Source: Nitrospina sp. (GTDB taxonomy: Bacteria; Nitrospinota; Nitrospinia; Nitrospinales; Nitrospinaceae). Taken from it: a DNA stretch of 54,803 nucleotides. Location of the stretch: the NCBI GenBank assembly GCA_020430445.1, contig JAGQJZ010000007.1, forward strand, positions 1 through 54,803, read 5' to 3'. The translations under genes were made by a program, and so were the position numbers. The notes under the pieces are model-generated. The model searched no databases, was not told the origin of the DNA, and saw only the letters and a program-made list of their open reading frames with translations. Positions 1 through 7,907 of this stretch are shown here, piece after piece; position 1 is the stretch's first letter, and the number at the start of each line of letters is the position of its first letter.

Positions 1-2532
1 GATGTGGGAGGACGCCTGCTGGAAATGTCTGAAACGGAATACATGGTGCGCGGCTTGGGGTACATCCAGAACATTGAGGATTTGAAGAATGTTCCGGTGG
101 GTGTGAACGCTCAGGGTATTCCGGTGCTGGTGCAGGACATCGCCCGCATTCAACTGGGACCGGACCTGCGGCGCGGGCTGGTGGAGCTGAATGGCACGGG
201 GGAGGTGGTCGGGGGGATCGTCATCCAGCGCTTTGGTGAAAACGCCGACGCGGTCATCAAAAGAGTGAAAGATAAAATCGAATCCCTCAAGCCCGGTCTG
301 CCGGAAGGGATGGACATTGTTCCGGTGTACGACCGGTCCGGGATTATTGAACGCGCGATTGAGAACCTGAAAGAAAAACTGACCGAAGAGGGCGTGGCGG
401 TGGCGGTGATTTGTGTTCTGTTCCTGTTGCACCTGCGTTCCGCCCTGGTTGCCATCATCACCATTCCCATGGGCATTCTGATCGCTTTCATCATCATGAA
501 GCAGCAGGGATTGAACGCCAATATCATGTCGCTTGGAGGCATTGCCATCGCCATCGGGGCCATGATCGACGGGTCGATCGTCATGATCGAAAACGCCCAC
601 AAGCATCTGGAGCGGGACCGGGGGCGGAAAAATCACTGGCAGATCATCTATGAGGCCGCCTGCGAAGTGGGGCCCGCCCTGTTTTTCAGCCTGCTCATCA
701 TCACCGTTTCCTTTTTGCCCGTGTTCACCCTGCAGGCCCAGGAAGGCCGGCTGTTCACTCCGCTTGCTTTTACCAAGACCTACGCCATGGCGGCTTCGGC
801 GGTTCTGGCCGTCACTCTGGTGCCTGTGCTGATGGGGTATTTCATCCGTGGCTGGGTTCTGCCGGAAAAATGGAACCCCTTCGGCCGGTTGTTTACCTGG
901 TTCTGGAAACCCGTGATCTGGTTTGCCCTGAGAACGAAGGTGCTGGTCATTCTTGCGGCGGTGGGAATCCTGGCGGCGACGTTTGTTCCTTTGAAGCGGC
1001 TGGGCTCCGAATTCATGCCGCCTCTTTATGAGGGCGACCTGCTGTACATGCCGACGACCCTGCCGGGCATCTCGATCACTAAGGCGCGTGAGATTCTGCA
1101 ACAGACCGACAGGATACTGAAACGTTTTCCGGAAGTCCGGCAGGTGTTTGGCAAGATCGGACGCGCCGAAACCGCCACCGACCCGGCTCCGTTGAGCATG
1201 GTGGAGACCACGATTCAACTCAAGCCCGAAGCGGAGTGGCGGCCGGGGATGACACCGGACCGGCTGATCCAGGAAATGGATGCGGCCCTGCAGATTCCGG
1301 GTCTGACCAACACCTGGACGATGCCCATCAAAAACCGCATCGACATGTTATCGACCGGGATCAAGACGCCTGTGGGAATCAAGATCGCGGGAGCCGACCT
1401 GGCGACGCTTGAGCATCTGGGAAAACAGATCGAGACCCTGGTGAAAACCCTGCCGGGAACCCGCAGCGTTTTTTACGAAAGGGTGGTGGGGGGTAACTAT
1501 TTTGACTTCGAGATCGACCGTAAAGCCGCGGCCCGCTACGGCCTGACCACGGGCGATGTGCAGGACATCATCCAGACCGCGATCGGCGGAATGAACATCA
1601 CCACCACGATAGAACAACTGGAGCGCTACCCGGTGAACGTGCGGTATCCCCGCGATCTGCGGGACAACCTCGACCGGCTCAAGCGGGTGCTCATCACCAC
1701 CCCGCGTGGTGAACATATCCCGATCACCCAGGTGGCGGACATCGTCATTCGCAAAGGTCCTCCGATGATCAAAAGCGAAAACGCCCGGCTCAACGCCTGG
1801 ATCTATATCGACCTGGACAATATCGATATCGGCACCTACGTTGAAAACGCGAAGGCCCGGGTTGAGGAGCAACTGGTGTTGCCTCCCGGTTATTCCATCA
1901 ACTGGAGCGGGCAGTATGAATACATGCAGCGGGCAAAAGAACGGTTGAAGGTGGTCGTGCCGTTGACGTTGATGCTCATATTTGTCCTGCTGTACCTGAA
2001 TTTCCGCAGGGTCACAGAAAGTCTCATCGTGATGTTGACGCTTCCGCTCGCCCTGGTCGGGGGAATCTGGTACCTGTACTATCTCAATTACGAATTGAGC
2101 GTGGCCGTGGCGGTCGGGTTCATCGCCTTGTCCGGCGTGGCGGTGGAAATCGGTGTCCTGGTGCTCGTGTATGTCCGCCAGGCGTATGAAGAACGCGAAC
2201 GCACCGGTACCCTGAGGACGCGCGGGGATGTGCTGGACGCGGTGCTGCAGGGAACCGCCGGGCGGATCCGGCCCATCATGATGACGGTTATTTCCACTGT
2301 CGGCGGCCTGATTCCGATCATGATCGGCCAGGGCACCGGATCGGAGGTGATGAAACGGATCGCCGCTCCCATGGTCGGAGGCATGGTGTCGGCGACGCTG
2401 CTGACTCTCGTGGTGATCCCGGCATTGTATGCCCTGGTCCTTCAGTTCCGCTTCGCCCCGCCTCGCGCGTCAGGCCCCCACGCGTTAGAGAAGGAAGTCG
2501 CCGCCGAACCGGTCCCCTGTTCAAGCGAATAG
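1..2532 (+). CDS. CusA/CzcA-family heavy-metal RND efflux pump (5'-truncated by window edge)
   Basis: Inner-membrane RND transporter that would export metal ions, probably monovalent Cu/Ag, through a tripartite CusCBA-like complex using proton motive force. The reading frame is open at base 1, so the gene begins outside the window; about 200 N-terminal residues of the usual ~1040 are missing. The visible part aligns by eye along its whole length with CusA: EYMVRG near the start, the TM4 segment GAMIDGSIVMIENAHK with its conserved acidic residue, GPALFFSLLIITVSF, EGDLLYMPTTLPGIS, NRIDMLSTGIK, GPPMIKSENA, and the TM segment beginning at LTLMLIFVLLYL. The Met-bearing NRIDMLSTGIK signature favours Cu/Ag over Zn/Co, but substrate is inferred. 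The C-terminal tail after the last TM is short. CusB- and CusC-like partners would lie upstream, outside the window. Confidence 0.95.
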   Translation, partial: DVGGRLLEMSETEYMVRGLGYIQNIEDLKNVPVGVNAQGIPVLVQDIARIQLGPDLRRGLVELNGTGEVVGGIVIQRFGENADAVIKRVKDKIESLKPGLPEGMDIVPVYDRSGIIERAIENLKEKLTEEGVAVAVICVLFLLHLRSALVAIITIPMGILIAFIIMKQQGLNANIMSLGGIAIAIGAMIDGSIVMIENAHKHLERDRGRKNHWQIIYEAACEVGPALFFSLLIITVSFLPVFTLQAQEGRLFTPLAFTKTYAMAASAVLAVTLVPVLMGYFIRGWVLPEKWNPFGRLFTWFWKPVIWFALRTKVLVILAAVGILAATFVPLKRLGSEFMPPLYEGDLLYMPTTLPGISITKAREILQQTDRILKRFPEVRQVFGKIGRAETATDPAPLSMVETTIQLKPEAEWRPGMTPDRLIQEMDAALQIPGLTNTWTMPIKNRIDMLSTGIKTPVGIKIAGADLATLEHLGKQIETLVKTLPGTRSVFYERVVGGNYFDFEIDRKAAARYGLTTGDVQDIIQTAIGGMNITTTIEQLERYPVNVRYPRDLRDNLDRLKRVLITTPRGEHIPITQVADIVIRKGPPMIKSENARLNAWIYIDLDNIDIGTYVENAKARVEEQLVLPPGYSINWSGQYEYMQRAKERLKVVVPLTLMLIFVLLYLNFRRVTESLIVMLTLPLALVGGIWYLYYLNYELSVAVAVGFIALSGVAVEIGVLVLVYVRQAYEERERTGTLRTRGDVLDAVLQGTAGRIRPIMMTVISTVGGLIPIMIGQGTGSEVMKRIAAPMVGGMVSATLLTLVVIPALYALVLQFRFAPPRASGPHALEKEVAAEPVPCSSE

Positions 2533-2602
2533 CCGGGGGATAAACAAAAAAGAAGGTGTTTCTGAAAACGCCGTTCCCACCCTGTTCCCACCGTTAAAAG
2601 AG

Positions 2603-3145
2603 TTATTTGAAAATTTCGTATAAAAACTTAACCCACTTTGGAAGCTCCAACTTTTCATGAATAAGGTTTGCCCTTTTTGCCAAAATAGAAAGGGCTTTAT
2701 CAATTTTGTCATCGACATCTTTATTACACAAATAGGATTTTTGGTTTGAAACTATCTGTTTTTTATTTGGAGCCTTATTGCCAAATTGCCATGTTTGTCC
2801 AATTCCATTGGCTATTTGGATTCGCCCATAAACCATACTTAAAATAAGGAAGTCAGCATTGTTTATTTCTATTAAATGCCGATTTTGTTCCCAGGAGTCT
2901 AACTTCCAAAAAAATATTAGGGCCATTGGTTCTTCAGGGTTTTGCTTGGCTAGTGTAATTAAATGTATTCTTAATTGCCCTATGTCATGAAATAGTTCTT
3001 TTAATGTTTCTAATTCTTTAATTGCCCTTTCCCTTCTAATGTTGATTTGATTTAAAGCCCAAAAGGTGACAAAGCTAAAAATGGCTCCTAAGAATGCTCC
3101 TAAAATCGGAGCAATTAATAAATAAGAAGGATCAACTTTGGCCAT
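2603..3145 (-). CDS. AT-rich hypothetical membrane-anchored protein
   Basis: A 180-residue protein that I do not recognise. Residues ~8-32 (LLIAPILGAFLGAIFSFVTFWA) form one hydrophobic segment, followed by a charged helix (RRERAIKELETLKELF) and a Lys-rich C-terminal half, suggesting an N-terminally anchored protein facing the cytoplasm. Its base composition is clearly more AT-rich than the neighbouring genes, and its codon use differs. Together with the recombinase remnant and tRNA-Glu just beyond it, this points to acquisition by transfer. It is convergent with the metal pump. The ORF is intact. No function can be assigned. Confidence 0.6.
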   Translation of the reverse strand: MAKVDPSYLLIAPILGAFLGAIFSFVTFWALNQINIRRERAIKELETLKELFHDIGQLRIHLITLAKQNPEEPMALIFFWKLDSWEQNRHLIEINNADFLILSMVYGRIQIANGIGQTWQFGNKAPNKKQIVSNQKSYLCNKDVDDKIDKALSILAKRANLIHEKLELPKWVKFLYEIFK

Positions 3146-3262
3146 AAAAATTTAAAGCTATAAGGTTCAGTTATGAATTTTAAATTACTTGCGCAAGCCA
3201 AATATTGTAAAGCCAATTAAGTTGCATGGTTTTCTTGTTAGCGTGCAGGTAAACCTTAGTCA

Positions 3263-3445
3263 TTAGTGACCTTTCCGAAGCCCCAACCAAACCGCGACCT
3301 GGTCTTTGGTTGCTCCCTTGTCCAAAAATTGTGAGGCGACAAAATGGCGAAGGCTTTTTGCGTTATCTTTTAATCTGCTTTCTTTAAGAAGCTCTTATGC
3401 TTTTCCGAAGACCAGTTATTGTCTCTTTTGGAGGGCCAAAATGCA
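3263..3445 (-). pseudogene. Decayed tyrosine recombinase (integrase) C-terminal fragment
   Basis: Translating the minus strand across this apparently empty stretch gives a recognisable C-terminal catalytic piece of a phage-type tyrosine recombinase. One frame reads FWPSKRDNNWSSEKHKSF then LKKAD and a stop. A second frame continues with LKDNAKSLRHFVASQFL, then DKGATKDQVAVWLGLRKGH and a stop at 3263. The LRHxxAS...LxxGA....V...LG pattern matches box II of the family (arginine of H-x-x-R, here with Lys in place of the first His). The two frames join only through a one-base shift near 3378, and the nucleophilic tyrosine region is absent, so this is a non-functional relic. It lies next to the 3' end of tRNA-Glu, the usual integration target of such enzymes. 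Confidence 0.6.
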
Positions 3446-3489
3446 ATGGGTGGGGGAAAATTGACTGGCTTGGAGGGGGAAGGGGATAA

Positions 3490-3540
3490 ATAAAAAAGCC
3501 GGAGAGACATTTACCGCCTTAATGGTAAATATCTTCCGGC
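3490..3540 (-). terminator. Rho-independent terminator of tRNA-Glu
   Basis: Read on the minus strand just after the tRNA 3' end, GCCGGAAGATATTTACC pairs with GGTAAATGTCTCTCCGGC to form a long, slightly imperfect hairpin, followed directly by TTTTTTA. Position and orientation fit termination of the tRNA-Glu transcript. Confidence 0.75.
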
Positions 3541-3546
3541 GATGAG

Positions 3547-3618
3547 TGACCCCACGGGGAATCGAACCCCGGTTACCGGCGTGAGAGGCTGGTGTCCTGA
3601 CCGCTAGACGATGGGGCC
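3547..3618 (-). tRNA. tRNA-Glu (anticodon CTC)
   Basis: On the minus strand the sequence folds as a cloverleaf. The acceptor GGCCCCA pairs with TGGGGTC, followed by discriminator A. The D-arm begins GTCTAGCGGTCAGGAC, the anticodon loop is CTCTCAC giving anticodon CTC, and the T-arm is CGGGG-TTCGATT-CCCCG. The anticodon stem contains one A-C mismatch (CCAGC/GCCGG). CCA is not encoded. The RNA resembles bacterial tRNA-Glu throughout. A terminator hairpin follows, and an AT-rich stretch with an integrase relic lies beyond its 3' end. Confidence 0.93.
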
Positions 3619-3686
3619 TTGAGGTTTATCGAAGCATTGTAGCAGCGGAAATTCTCCAGTCAATCGAACTCAAACAATAAGTACCT

Positions 3687-3722
3687 AAAAAAATTGCGGC
3701 TTCCCCTTTTGGGGGAAGCCGC
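3687..3722 (-). terminator. Rho-independent terminator of the small secreted-protein gene
   Basis: A near-perfect 11-bp stem (GCGGCTTCCCC with GGGGAAGCCGC around a short loop) is followed on the minus strand by AATTTTTTT. It lies about 45 bases after the stop codon at 3765 and so ends that gene's transcript, insulating it from tRNA-Glu. Confidence 0.85.
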
Positions 3723-3764
3723 ATCCCTGTTACCGGAAATCAGGAAACCGGTGGTCGCTGTGCC

Positions 3765-4061
3765 TTAGTCGGCTTCGATGGCACTGGTTTCTTGCGGGGA
3801 CGATTTATACTTTTCTTCTAACTCGGCCACTGGAAACGTTCCGGTTGCTTCTTTATTAGAGGAAGACTGGAAATTTTCCTGTGGGGCGCCCATATTGGCC
3901 TGCTGGTTTGTGCCGGGTCGGCTGCTGTCGTCTGTGGTTTTGGTCCATACGGCATGGGTGTCCAGGGCGCTGACGGTGGAATCGCTCTCGTCAGCAATGG
4001 ATGTACCGGCACCTATGACAAAAAATGACATTGCCACACAAAGCACCAATACTTTTTTCAT
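3765..4061 (-). CDS. Small secreted hypothetical protein
   Basis: A 98-residue protein starting MKKVLVLCVAMSFFVIGAGTS, a clear Sec signal peptide likely cleaved near TSIA-DE. The mature part is Ser/Thr/Gln/Asn-rich and probably disordered (DDSSRPGTNQQANMGAPQ). A longer reading is open to 4178, but the start at 4061 is chosen because an AAGGAGA ribosome site lies about eight bases upstream and the signal peptide begins there. It is monocistronic: a strong terminator follows, and a T-rich stretch (~4120-4140) precedes it. No family is recognised; an envelope or extracellular location is inferred from the signal peptide only. Confidence 0.7.
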   Translation of the reverse strand: MKKVLVLCVAMSFFVIGAGTSIADESDSTVSALDTHAVWTKTTDDSSRPGTNQQANMGAPQENFQSSSNKEATGTFPVAELEEKYKSSPQETSAIEAD

Positions 4062-4344
4062 TTTAAAATCTCCTTCTGTTTTTTGGTTAGTGATATGCCG
4101 TGAGGTCCTATTCAACCCGAACCATTTTTTTAATTTTTTTGAGGAATTTTGAAATGTTTCAGGGGTTAAATCGGCCAAGCTTTTTCCCGTTTGCTTTTGC
4201 GTACGGGGTGCTCACCACCAATATATATCCGCTTTATGCGCGCGCAATATTATTAACGAAAATTAATATTGGGAGATGTAAAACGGAAATGCCGAAGAAG
4301 TTGCCTTGTGTGTAACGGGTAAAAAGGGGGGAGGGGGTGGTGGC

Positions 4345-4860
4345 TTAAAGGCCGTCTTTATTGAGGATGGGGGGAGACGCTTTTTTGCGGTTCTGGCGTT
4401 TTTCCATGCGCGCGCGGTGTTCTTCTTCAAGGTCCCGCTTGTTGACCGCGCTGATTCTCCAGACGCACAGGAGGTAACCGGGGACGCTGGTGAGCATCCA
4501 CGTCAGCCCCATGTATTTGGCGCCGCTGATGGTGCCGCCGGTATCGGTCCCTTCGTCCACCCCGGTCATGGACCGGATGGCGATACCGATCATGAATCCC
4601 GAGACAATGCCGACCAGTGAGGACACGGCGACTTTGTGGATGACTTCGTTCGGATACAGGCCGGGCAGGATTTCGAACTCGGTCACGTAAGCGAACAGCA
4701 GGCCCAGGGTGAGAATGAGGTACAGGACCACCCACAGCATGTCGGTGCTGAAACAGATGGCGAACCCGAGCAGGTACACAGGCGTCCACAAAGCGACAAG
4801 AAATGGGTTGCGCCAGTTGAAACTCTTCTCTTTCGGGGAGGTGGCGGCCTCGTCGCTCAT
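4345..4860 (-). CDS. Hypothetical four-TM inner-membrane protein
   Basis: A 171-residue membrane protein that I do not recognise. After a short cytoplasmic N-terminus (MSDEAATSPKEKSFNWRNP) come about four hydrophobic helices: FLVALWTPVYLLGFAICF, MLWVVLYLILTLGLLFAYV, VSSLVGIVSGFMIGIAI and YMGLTWMLTSVPGYLLCVW. A highly charged cytoplasmic tail (KRDLEEEHRARMEKRQNRKK) follows. The reading frame is open further upstream into tRNA-Gln, so the start at 4860 is preferred; its ribosome site is weak. It lies 25 bases after tRNA-Gln on the same strand and may be co-transcribed with it. Confidence 0.7.
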   Translation of the reverse strand: MSDEAATSPKEKSFNWRNPFLVALWTPVYLLGFAICFSTDMLWVVLYLILTLGLLFAYVTEFEILPGLYPNEVIHKVAVSSLVGIVSGFMIGIAIRSMTGVDEGTDTGGTISGAKYMGLTWMLTSVPGYLLCVWRISAVNKRDLEEEHRARMEKRQNRKKASPPILNKDGL

Positions 4861-4885
4861 GGGGAAACGTCCTGCAAAAAAAAGG

Positions 4886-4956
4886 CTCGGGGACAGGGAT
4901 TCGAACCCCAACTTTCAGGGCCAGAACCTGACGTCCTACCGTTAGACGATCCCCGA
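4886..4956 (-). tRNA. tRNA-Gln (anticodon CTG)
   Basis: Minus-strand cloverleaf: acceptor TCGGGGA with TCCCCGA, D-arm GTCTAACGGTAGGAC, anticodon stem TCAGG/CCTGA around loop TTCTGGC (anticodon CTG), T-arm TGGGG-TTCGAAT-CCCTG with G-T pairs, and discriminator G. The next bases are CCT, so CCA is not fully encoded. The loop reads CAG codons, hence glutamine. Confidence 0.92.
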
Positions 4957-5183
4957 GCGCTATTTGGATTTTTTTGATGGAAGTGGGTAAAGACCCTTAA
5001 ACTTTTACCGGAACCTTTTATAATTCGATATGTTATCTGCTGGCAACTCACAGGTTCCGAACCCGGCCCTGCTCGTGGCCAAAGAAAAGAGCAGTTTTTA
5101 GGATACCTTTGAATTCTAGGGGTTTCTGAAGGCCGTTGTCAAGGTGAAATACAGCCTCTTTAATAAAGCAGGAAAAAACCATC

Positions 5184-5763
5184 ATGCGCATCATTGCAGG
5201 GAAATTCAAGGGCCGTCAACTCGCCCCGCTGGGCGGTGCGGAACTGCGCCCGACGCTCGACCGGGTCCGCGAATCGGTGTTCAGCATCCTGGCCGGGCGA
5301 ACCCCCGGCGCCCGCGTGCTGGACCTGTTTGCCGGGAACCGGCGCGGTGGGGCTGGAGGCGCTCAGCCGTGGCGCGGAACGTGTGGTTTTTGTCGAGCCC
5401 GCCCGGGAGGCGCAAAGTCTCATCCGCAAGAATATGGAAAAATGTGGCGTCGACGCCGCTTCGGCAACGCTTCTTTCCTGCACGGCGCAAAAAGCGCTTG
5501 GGACGCTGGCCCGGCAGGCGGCGGCGTTCGATCTGGTCTACGTCGATCCCCCTTTCGACGCGGGGCTGTACGAGCCCACCCTGAAAGCTTTGGCGGAGTC
5601 TCCGGTTGTGCATTCCGGCTCCTGGGTGCTGGCCGAGCACTTCCACAAGGCCGTGTTGGAAGACAGTTATGGTAGACTGATCCGATTCGACCTCAGGCGG
5701 ATGGGAGACACCTCCCTTTCGTTTTACGGTCTGGAAGAGGACATCAACCCAACGGAAACATGA
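5184..5763 (+). pseudogene. rsmD: 16S rRNA (guanine-N2-)-methyltransferase RsmD, frameshifted
   Basis: RsmD methylates G966 of 16S rRNA on the assembling 30S subunit using SAM. The N-terminal frame begins MRIIAGKFKGRQLAPL and runs through PTLDRVRESVFSIL to VLDLFAG. The second frame then continues TGAVGLEALSRGAERVVFVE, through the catalytic YVDPPF motif, to the C-terminus. The join needs removal of one A from the GGGAACCGG run at about 5337, exactly inside SAM motif I (DLFAGTGAVG). The restored length of ~192 residues is normal for the family. No slippery heptamer is visible, so this is either a real inactivating mutation or a sequencing or assembly error. The start has an AGGA ribosome site. 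The stop overlaps the mnmA start (ATGA), so the genes form an operon. Confidence 0.88.
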
Positions 5764-6842
5764 CAGACAACGGACACAACAAAATCGTCGTGGCCATGAG
5801 CGGCGGGGTGGACAGCTCCGTCGCCGCCGCCATGCTGAAGAATCAGGGGCACGAGGTCATCGGCATCTCGCTCCAGCTCTGGAACTACAGTTGGGACACG
5901 GACCACCGGTTCGGCACCTGCTGTTCTCTGGACGACCTGGCGGACGCCCGCCGCGTCGCCGACCGTATTGGCATCCCCTTCTACATCCTCAATATGGAGG
6001 AACAGTTCAAGGAGAAGGTGGTCGACTATTTCGTCGGCGAATACCTGGAAGGGCGCACGCCGATTCCCTGCACCGCCTGCAATAAGAAGCTGAAGTTCGA
6101 CGAACTCATGCGCCGGGCAGAGGAATACGGCTACGACTACATCGCCACCGGCCACTACGCCTCGATCGTGCAGGACGCCTCCGGCCGCTACACCGTCAAG
6201 CGCGGGGAAGACCGCAACAAGGACCAGAGCTATTTCCTGTTCGACCTGTCGCAGGAACAACTGGCGCGTATCCTGTTTCCCCTGGGCGAGATCGATAAAG
6301 CCGAAGTGCGCCGCCTGGCAGGAGACCTCGAACTCAACGTCGCCGGCAAGGCGGAGTCGCACGAGATCTGTTTCATCCCGGACAACAATTACGCCGGGTT
6401 CATCGAAGGCTATGTCGAGGAGACCGTTTTCCAGCCGGGGGACATCGTCACCCGCGAGGGCGAGGTGCTGGGCACGCACCGCGGCTACCCCGGTTACACC
6501 ATTGGTCAGCGCAAGGGACTCAACCTCGGCGGTTTGTCGGAGCCGTATTACGTCACCGCCATCGACCCGGCGCAGAATCGCGTGGTGGTGGGACCGAAGG
6601 GCGATCTCTTCCGCGACGAGTTCACCGTCGGCGACGTCACCTGGAGTCTCGACTTCTGCGAGCCGTTCGAGGCCGAGGTGCAGATCCGTTACCGGCATCA
6701 GGCCGTGCCCGGATGGGTCACGCCCATGCCCGGCGGCCGCGCCAGCGTGGCGCTCGAATATCCCCAGCCCGCCATCACCCCCGGTCAGGCGGCGGTGTTT
6801 TACCGGGACGATTGCATCGCCGGCGGGGGCTGGATTGAATGA
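5760..6842 (+). CDS. mnmA: tRNA-specific 2-thiouridylase MnmA
   Basis: Cytoplasmic ATP-dependent enzyme that makes the 2-thio group of U34 in tRNAs for Lys, Glu and Gln. It has 360 residues, the usual size. The PP-loop SGGVDSS is at residues ~14-20, the first catalytic cysteine is in CTACNKKLKF (~residue 103), GHYAS follows, and the second catalytic cysteine is in SHEICFIPDNNY (~residue 203). The C-terminal beta-barrel region contains GQRKGL. The start overlaps the rsmD stop and the stop overlaps the next start, both as ATGA, indicating translational coupling in a housekeeping RNA-modification operon. Confidence 0.96.
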   Translation: MTDNGHNKIVVAMSGGVDSSVAAAMLKNQGHEVIGISLQLWNYSWDTDHRFGTCCSLDDLADARRVADRIGIPFYILNMEEQFKEKVVDYFVGEYLEGRTPIPCTACNKKLKFDELMRRAEEYGYDYIATGHYASIVQDASGRYTVKRGEDRNKDQSYFLFDLSQEQLARILFPLGEIDKAEVRRLAGDLELNVAGKAESHEICFIPDNNYAGFIEGYVEETVFQPGDIVTREGEVLGTHRGYPGYTIGQRKGLNLGGLSEPYYVTAIDPAQNRVVVGPKGDLFRDEFTVGDVTWSLDFCEPFEAEVQIRYRHQAVPGWVTPMPGGRASVALEYPQPAITPGQAAVFYRDDCIAGGGWIE

Positions 6843-7624
6843 CCCAACCGCTTGACGTCGCCATCTCCGCCGCCCGCACCGCCGGGCAGATCCAGAAAGA
6901 CCACACCAACCGCATCGCCCGTATCGAGTACAAGGGCGACATCAACCCCGTCACCGAGGTCGACCTGCTCTGCGAGCAGGAGATCATCAAACAGATTCGC
7001 GGGCATTTCCCGGATCACGAGATTCTGGCGGAGGAGTCCGGCCAGTCCAGCCAGAAAAACGCCTGGCGCTGGGTGATCGACCCGCTGGACGGCACAGTCA
7101 ATTACGCGCACGGGTATCCCTGTTACTGCGTTTCCATCGCGCTGGAGCGCGATGGGCAGGTGCAGGTGGGGGTGATCTACAACCCGAACCTGGACGAATT
7201 GTTCGTCGCCGAGCGCGGCAAGGGCGCGACCCTGAACGGCGAGCCGATCCGCGTCTCCACAATTGACACGCTGCTGCGCAGCATGCTGGTGACTGGCTTC
7301 GCCTACAACATTGCCGAAACGGAGCACAATAACCTCGACCACTTCGCCAATTTTTCCGGCGAATGTCAGGCGGTGCGCCGCCCCGGCTCCGCTGCGATGG
7401 ATTTATGCTATGTCGCCTGTGGCCGGTTCGAGGGGTTCTGGGAACTCAACCTGCACCCGTGGGATTACGCGGCGGGCTGGTTACTGCTGGAAGAGGCGGG
7501 GGGACGGGTGACGCGATTCGACGGTGAACCGTTTACGATGGGAGACCGCGAAATCCTCGCCACCAACGCGGTGGTGCACGATCAGATGATCGAAGTCCTC
7601 AAACGCGGCCACAGCCGGGCCTAG
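6839..7624 (+). CDS. suhB: Inositol-1-monophosphatase family protein (SuhB-like)
   Basis: Mg-dependent, Li-sensitive phosphatase of the inositol monophosphatase family, 261 residues as expected. The metal-binding motif DPLDGTVNYAHGYP sits at ~residues 80-93 after EILAEESG, whose Glu is also a metal ligand. The second signature WDYAAGWLLLEEAGG is near residue 207. In bacteria the family covers myo-inositol-1-phosphate, fructose-1,6-bisphosphate and phosphoadenosine-phosphate phosphatases, and SuhB also acts in rRNA transcription and ribosome assembly. The coupling to rsmD-mnmA fits that RNA-related role, but the substrate cannot be read from sequence. Confidence 0.9.
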   Translation: MTQPLDVAISAARTAGQIQKDHTNRIARIEYKGDINPVTEVDLLCEQEIIKQIRGHFPDHEILAEESGQSSQKNAWRWVIDPLDGTVNYAHGYPCYCVSIALERDGQVQVGVIYNPNLDELFVAERGKGATLNGEPIRVSTIDTLLRSMLVTGFAYNIAETEHNNLDHFANFSGECQAVRRPGSAAMDLCYVACGRFEGFWELNLHPWDYAAGWLLLEEAGGRVTRFDGEPFTMGDREILATNAVVHDQMIEVLKRGHSRA

Positions 7625-7643
7625 GATCTTGTGGTCGGCGGCG

Positions 7644-7740
7644 CCTTGTCACGAAAAATTCCTTCGACTGCTCGCCGCAGGGGCAGCTTCTTGACGCGAA
7701 AAATTTCTTCGACAGGTTTTTCTGCAGAATCCTTGCGGTC
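7644..7740 (-). repeat. Dispersed repeat, inverted copy of the family at 53.4 kb
   Basis: Read on the minus strand, this intergenic stretch carries AGGATTCTGCAGAAAAACCTG, then GAAGAAATTTTTCG, AAGAAGCTGCCCC and GGCGAGCAG, in the same order as the 97-bp tandem units at 53333-53560. Within it a ~20-base piece (GAAAAATT-CTTCGAC) is itself repeated. A separate short piece of the family (CCCCACGGCGAGTGGGTC) lies at 7892-7909, touching the speA stop codon. The rest of the 7625-7907 gap shows no gene. Confidence 0.6.
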
Positions 7741-7907
7741 GGTAGCTCAATAACCAATAGGGTAAAAGGAAAAACCCCTGAAACGTCATTCAGAGGAGCC
7801 GGGATACCGGCGACGAAGAATCTCGCCTTTACTTTTGTTCTTTGTTTTGGTTTTCGTTGGACCCGCGCCCTTGCGCGGCCGTGCGCAAGCACCCCACGGC
7901 GAGTGGG

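Noticed and set aside
4-2532. Metal pump starting at the GTG at base 4
   Set aside because: Homology begins before this codon and the frame is open at base 1, so the true start is upstream of the window.
5325-5350. Programmed ribosomal frameshift in rsmD
   Set aside because: No slippery X-XXY-YYZ heptamer and no strong downstream pseudoknot is visible; RsmD is not known to use recoding.
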